DNA of 64,000 nucleotides, from NCBI GenBank assembly GCA_020064725.1, contig JAGTWJ010000001.1, forward strand, positions 1,550,001 to 1,614,000, in the 5' to 3' direction. This document shows, in pieces, positions 59,537 to 64,000 of this stretch. The notes beneath the pieces are model-generated. The model made no database searches. It saw only the letters and a list, made by a program, of their open reading frames with translations, and had not been told where the DNA came from. Position numbers and translations under genes: made by a program. Within the stretch, counting starts at the first letter, position 1. Every line of letters begins with the position of its first letter. This stretch comes from Drechslerella dactyloides (taxonomy: Eukaryota > Ascomycota > Orbiliomycetes > Orbiliales > Orbiliaceae).

Positions 59537-60760
59537 ATGCGCTTGCGAGTTTACGGCGGGTGGGCGGTGGGCGTCCTGATTGGGTATGTTACACTGCATT
59601 TCGCACATTCCAACACCTCAACACAACCTCTCGTCATTCGCTTGTTGTTTCGCAATGTCTACGATGCTTGCACGACGGCGAGACATGCACATGACATAGA
59701 CTTCGTATACCTGAACAGGGCATCAATTCCCGGCTAGACAGCTGTATTATCAGCTTGACTCGCTGAAGTTGAATACCGTATCACCGGACCAACTTAACTG
59801 ATCATGACCTATCATGTAACAGCGCCGCCTCGGCTGCCGCGCCGCAAGAGTATAAGGTCAGCCTCGAAGACCTCGCGGCCCTCTACAAACGCACCCCCGC
59901 AACCATCGACGCCCTCGCCGCCTCCCTCCGCACCCTCGCCACCGCCGTCTCCACCACCCTCCCCCTCGGCACCATCCAACTCCCACCAAACACACCACCG
60001 CCAACGACACCCCCGCTCACACAGCTAGTCGACAACCTCTCATCCTTCCTCGCAAACATCACCGCCGACATCAACGACCCGGCCTTCTGGACCACGCCGT
60101 CGCTATACCAACCTTACGGCTACCAGGGGCCGCTTAGCACCGAACGCGACAGGTGGTACACCAACCGCATGACCGGCGCCATCAAAGAATACGACACCAT
60201 GCTGCACGGTATCTTCGACTGGAGCGCCCGCGCGCCGATAATCTTCTACAGACCCTTCAACCGCTACCCGCTGCCAACGGACACCCCGCTCTGGCCGCTC
60301 GCCGAGCGTGCGGGGTACGAACTGATAACCGCGGGAATAGCACTCGACAATCCCGTAGCCGTGCTGCGGTATATACTGGGCGTGCGCGCGTCGCCTATAA
60401 ACGGCGCGCTGGTAGCGCAGGTGAACGAGTTGTACGTCCTGCAGTCCGGGTACCAGGGTATCACGAACGGGATTAAAGAACAGCTGCCGGACGACAGCGT
60501 CGCGCAATACACCGTTGAGAAAATGTACAAGGAAACGATCAAGTGGATCGGAAAACCGAGCGAGGTCCAGACGCAACTGGACGGCGAACGGGGAGATTAT
60601 GGACCGTGTGTATGCGTATCAGATGGTGACGCGGGACCTGGCGCGCGGAATTGTGGCCCTGGAGAAGGAGTTGGACGGGTGGAGGGCGGATCGGGGGATA
60701 ACGTTGTACGATACGGCGTTTGGGATCCCGATTTACGACACTAGTATAAAGATACCCTAG
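59537..60760 (+). CDS. Secreted protein, member D of a four-gene cluster, with a probable 3' frameshift
   Basis: Exons 59537-59583 and 59823 onward (GTATGT donor, GTAACAG acceptor, 239-nt intron, phase 2). Exon 1 gives MRLRVYGGWAVGVLIG and exon 2 continues with AASAAAPQEYK, a signal peptide and probable cleavage region. The mature part is helical: VSLEDLAALYKRTPATIDAL, a Pro/Thr-rich loop (PPNTPPPTTPPL), LVDNLSSFLANITADINDPAFW, FDWSARAPIIFYRPFNRYP, VLRYILGVRAS. From about 60590 the frame turns into Gly-rich, low-complexity sequence ending at 60744, while the +1 frame carries a helix-like DRVYAYQMVTRDLARGIVAL and ends at 60760. One extra base near 60585-60602 (a CGGGGAG run) would explain this. 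Either a sequencing error or a recent lesion; no intron fits. Confidence 0.6.
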
Positions 60761-61250
60761 CCGGCACGGTACGACATGTACCCGATCTCGCGACGTATAT
60801 ATACACATACTGTACATTTTCAAGATCCTAAGGAATGGTTACGTCTTCGGCTCACATACCACTGCTGGCAAACTGCGGATGAACGGTCCAAATGCATATA
60901 TACGACGAATGGCAAACTGTGTCAACCTAACGTACACCCGATGAATCAAAAACAGTCGACTCGATCAATTGATCTCAAATCCCTCGCTATAGTCAACGCT
61001 GGCACCAATATGCAATAGCCTATCTACCCAACCCAACTTAATTCTCCCCTCCACCGCCAATCCACCCGCGTTCCGCCATGTTCAAACTTACATAGCCCAC
61101 CCGCACCACCCGCAGCCCACCGCAGCCCACATCTGCATGCGCACTGCAGCCCTATTAATGAAATGTAATCTGTCTAACGGTCTCTATATCTACGACACAA
61201 AATTCCAATCTTCCGCATCCTTGATGCCCGTCCAAAGTGCAGCGCAGCCA
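60761..61250. other. Convergent 3' region
   Basis: About 490 bp between member D and the transporter gene. Nothing seen. Confidence 0.5.
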
Positions 61251-63828
61251 CTACTTGCCGCTGCAGAAGCCCTCCGACGGCGGCTTCGCGCCGCTGGCCC
61301 AGCTTTGGATCGTCTGGCCCGTCGTATACACCATCACGCCCGTGCCAAAGAGTATGAGAAGCACATCCATGACCTTCGAGATCTTTGTCGTCGCAACGCC
61401 CTTGAAATGCAACAGCGGCTGTACAAACGTTCGTTAATCCTCCATATCACTCAAAAAAGCACACAAGCCTCCGAGAAGAATAAAGGGTTGGAGGAAGAAT
61501 AAGAAACTCACCGGGTACATGTACACGAGCGGAATGCACGCAAAGCTGCCAATCAGCGCAACAAACTTGTCCAAATCGTCCGCGCCACCCCACGCGATCA
61601 ATGCCGTGATCATCACCGTGACGAACCGGAAGGCGTTCTTCTCCCACTTGACCTTATTGCTGTACTTGCCGCTCTTCGAAAACAGCCCGTTTTCCATAAT
61701 ACGGATGGCCGGGAACAGCTGCAGCGGCGTTGACAGTAAAATCGCCAGCGAATACAGGAATTGGACACTACACACCGGTCAGCGGGAGCACGAAAGAGAA
61801 ATAGGAGAGACAGCTGGACGCACCCGTTGACGAATTTGTCGTCCTGCGGAAGGTTCAGCAGCACGACAGTCTTCGTCTTGCTCCCCCACGCAGCGTAGCC
61901 GAGCGCGCCCGCGCTGACAAACACAGCGGTGATAAGGATCATGACGCCACCGAGCACCTTTGGGAACTTGTGCGGCTCCTTCATCGACTCCTGGATCGGG
62001 ATGATCAAGCCAATGCCCCTGCACAAACACAATATTAGCAGCTCGAACCGCTATCCCACAAAAAGGGTAAGTCCTACTCGAATGTGAAGATCGCAGTCCC
62101 GATGAAGAGCGTCCAGTCCTGCGGGTTGAAGTGCACAATGTCCGCAACGCCCTGCGTCGCAATCTGCAGCAGGTCGTAATAGTACAGGTATATCAGCCCG
62201 AGCAGGATGAACGCGTCCGCGACGAGCGCCGTCCCGCCGAGCTTGCTGATGTCGCGTATCATGGAGAAGGGCAGGAACACGACCGTTTGCATCAGGATCA
62301 GCCAGCGCACTTCGATCTTGGTCTCGCATTTCGACACGGCCACTACCAGACGTCAGCACTGCGCCCCTGAGATTACCGACAGAAGGACTCCTTACAGATG
62401 AACGCTTGCAGGTTTTCCGAGACGAAGACTGCACCCTGTTAGTCCGTATACTCTCCACATTCGGTTGTATCAGAAGTTCTCACCCATATACGCGCTCGCA
62501 AATCCAATCTACTCTCCGTTAGCGCGGGAAAAGCCCACCAAGCGATCCATGACAACGTACCTGTGACACGACAATCGACGCCAAGATGGCAATGCGCATC
62601 TTGTTCCCGTACAGCGCGCCACCGATATCGCCAAAGCTGCCATTGACCTTCATCCGCGTCCGCACAAGCAGCACGAAGCACCAGTACGAAATGGCCGCCA
62701 CGCCAAGCAGCAGCGATATACAGAACAGCATACCGCCATTCTTGAACCTACAACACCGTCAGTCTCACTCTCGCTTCCCGATCGCCAGACTGGCTATACG
62801 CACGCCTTCGGCAGAAACAGCACGCCGGTCCCCACAAAGCTCTTCAGCAGTAGTAATACCGCCCCTCGGACGCTCGCCTTCCCATGCGCCCTCTCGCTCT
62901 TCGTCGGCACCCTCTTCAACCGTCTGCCGCCCGCCAACAGCCCCGTTTGCTCGTCCGCTCCCCCTTCCTCGTCATCCTGAGCGAGCGCACCGGGCTCAAA
63001 CTCCTCCTCCTCGAGCTCCTCACCGGCAAAGTGGCCGTATATACTCAGAAACTCGATAAAATTCGACGTAAGCAGCGCCGGCTGCTCCCCTACGCGACCA
63101 CTGGGACCGGGACTCGCTGCCACCGCTCGCCGGATGAAGTTCCGCCTGAACCCACCGGGGACCTTGATATTCGTGATATCCGTCGCCTCGTCCGGTGGGT
63201 CCGGGCGCGGGAGGATGAAGCTTTTCGAGCGCATTTTCCGCGCAGCGTCCCGCTGCTGCGCGTCCCATTGGTATATCTGGCGCGTGATATCGCCGCCCTG
63301 CAGCTGCAGCGACGAGAACTCCTCGTCGGTATTGCTGTCATCGTCGAGCCCCGCACCGCCGAGCGTGCCGCGGTTGGGCCCGAAGTCGCCATCGTAGACG
63401 GCCTCGCGGACGAGATGGCGGCGCACGACCTCTGGGTTTTCCAGGCCGTTTCGGTTATCAACGGAACCGTAGACGCTGGGGGCCTGCGAGCCACCGAGCG
63501 GGGGTGAACCAGTATTGCTGCGCGGCGGGGTCTCAGCGGCTATTCGCGAGGGCGTGCCGAACCGCGGCGGGGTGCTTCCGCCGGGTCCGTTGAGGGCCTG
63601 GGAGAGGTAGGACATTGGGGTTGTGCCGTCGGCAGCGCGAGAAGGGGAAGCGGCACCGCCCATCTGGACGACGTTGGAGAGGCCGCTGGTGTTGCGAACG
63701 GGACTGCCGAGGCGCTGCATGGAGGCCTGGCGGAGGGCGAGGGAGGAGGGTGTGTTCGCGCCGGATGCACCTGAGGCGTCGGACTCGCGGCGGCTGCGGC
63801 CGGGGATGTTTCGCGACGGCGATGTCAT
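61251..63828 (-). CDS. AVT3: Vacuolar amino-acid transporter, AAAP family (Avt3/Avt4-like)
   Basis: Exports neutral or basic amino acids from the vacuole in yeast relatives. Eight exons (63828-62804, 62747-62561, 62508-62484, 62428-62396, 62342-62078, 62018-61824, 61767-61512, 61418-61251) give 717 residues, the size of Avt3/Avt4. The first ~315 residues are a cytosolic, Ser/Pro-rich tail typical of this subfamily. Then membrane segments begin with VLLLLKSFVGTGVLFLPKAFKNGG, followed by YWCFVLLVRTRMK, IGFASAYMVFVSENLQAF, FTFEGIGLIIPIQESMK, and IMENGLFSKSGK. Two tiny exons (25 and 33 nt) sit in the middle. All junctions are GT-AG and in frame. Which amino acids it carries cannot be read from sequence. 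Confidence 0.92.
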
Positions 63829-64000
63829 GGCGACGGTGGGTGCTGCCGGACGGTGGAAGGACGTGCGGTGCGGTAGGGCGTGCGGTGGGTGTCGTCTATG
63901 GCGAGTTCATGGACGACAATCGTGCGGTTGTGGGAGGTGAGAGGACGATGCCGTGTTCAAATCAGCCGGGGCCCAGCGAGCAAGCAATTTTCGGTGTTTT
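63829..64000. promoter_or_regulatory. Upstream region of the AVT3-like gene
   Basis: The last 172 bases are the start-proximal upstream DNA of the transporter gene (minus strand). No clear element identified. Confidence 0.4.

Overview
The window reads as nuclear DNA of a filamentous ascomycete (Pezizomycotina). Genes carry short introns of mostly 55-140 nt with GTRNGT donors and CTRAC/CTGAC-like branch sites. The recognisable proteins are typical of that group: a NACHT-WD40 NLR, Prp28, Prp39, a Rad60/Esc2-type SUMO-like protein, fungal mitochondrial ribosomal protein mL59, and an Avt3/4-type vacuolar transporter. I cannot place it below subphylum. All gene models were built by eye, by joining open frames at splice sites. 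No transcript or database was available.

Layout. 1-10 kb looks like an accessory, AT-richer region: a NACHT-WD40 NLR (minus, running off the left edge), a divergently transcribed ankyrin protein with a HeLo-like N-terminus, a small BTB/POZ protein with a hidden first exon, and a secreted protein of unknown function. 11-16 kb holds PRP28 and ornithine aminotransferase (convergent). 16-19.5 kb holds two small unknown membrane-anchored proteins. 22-25 kb is an M1 aminopeptidase with two possible starts. 27.5-30.3 kb is PRP39 with a 597-nt intron. 32-41 kb holds a GABA-aminotransferase-like enzyme, an F-box protein, a Rad60-like protein and an L-serine dehydratase. 41-45.4 kb is gene-poor and carries a ~317-bp foldback (MITE-like) element. 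45.4-53.2 kb is metabolic: GFA1 (hexosamine/chitin precursor synthesis), membrane dipeptidase, MRI1 (methionine salvage) and RIB4 (riboflavin), the last with a probable GC-AG intron. 53.4-60.8 kb is a cluster of four divergent secreted proteins that all have a phase-2 intron just after the signal peptide; the mL59 gene sits in the middle of it. 61.2-63.8 kb is a vacuolar amino-acid transporter.

The housekeeping genes do not form one pathway; their order looks like ordinary scattered fungal gene order. The two parts that look like systems are the NLR/ankyrin pair at the left (possible allorecognition or immunity locus) and the four-member secreted family at the right, which I do not recognise and consider the best candidate for something undescribed. 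One member (59.5-60.8 kb) appears to carry a frameshift near its 3' end.
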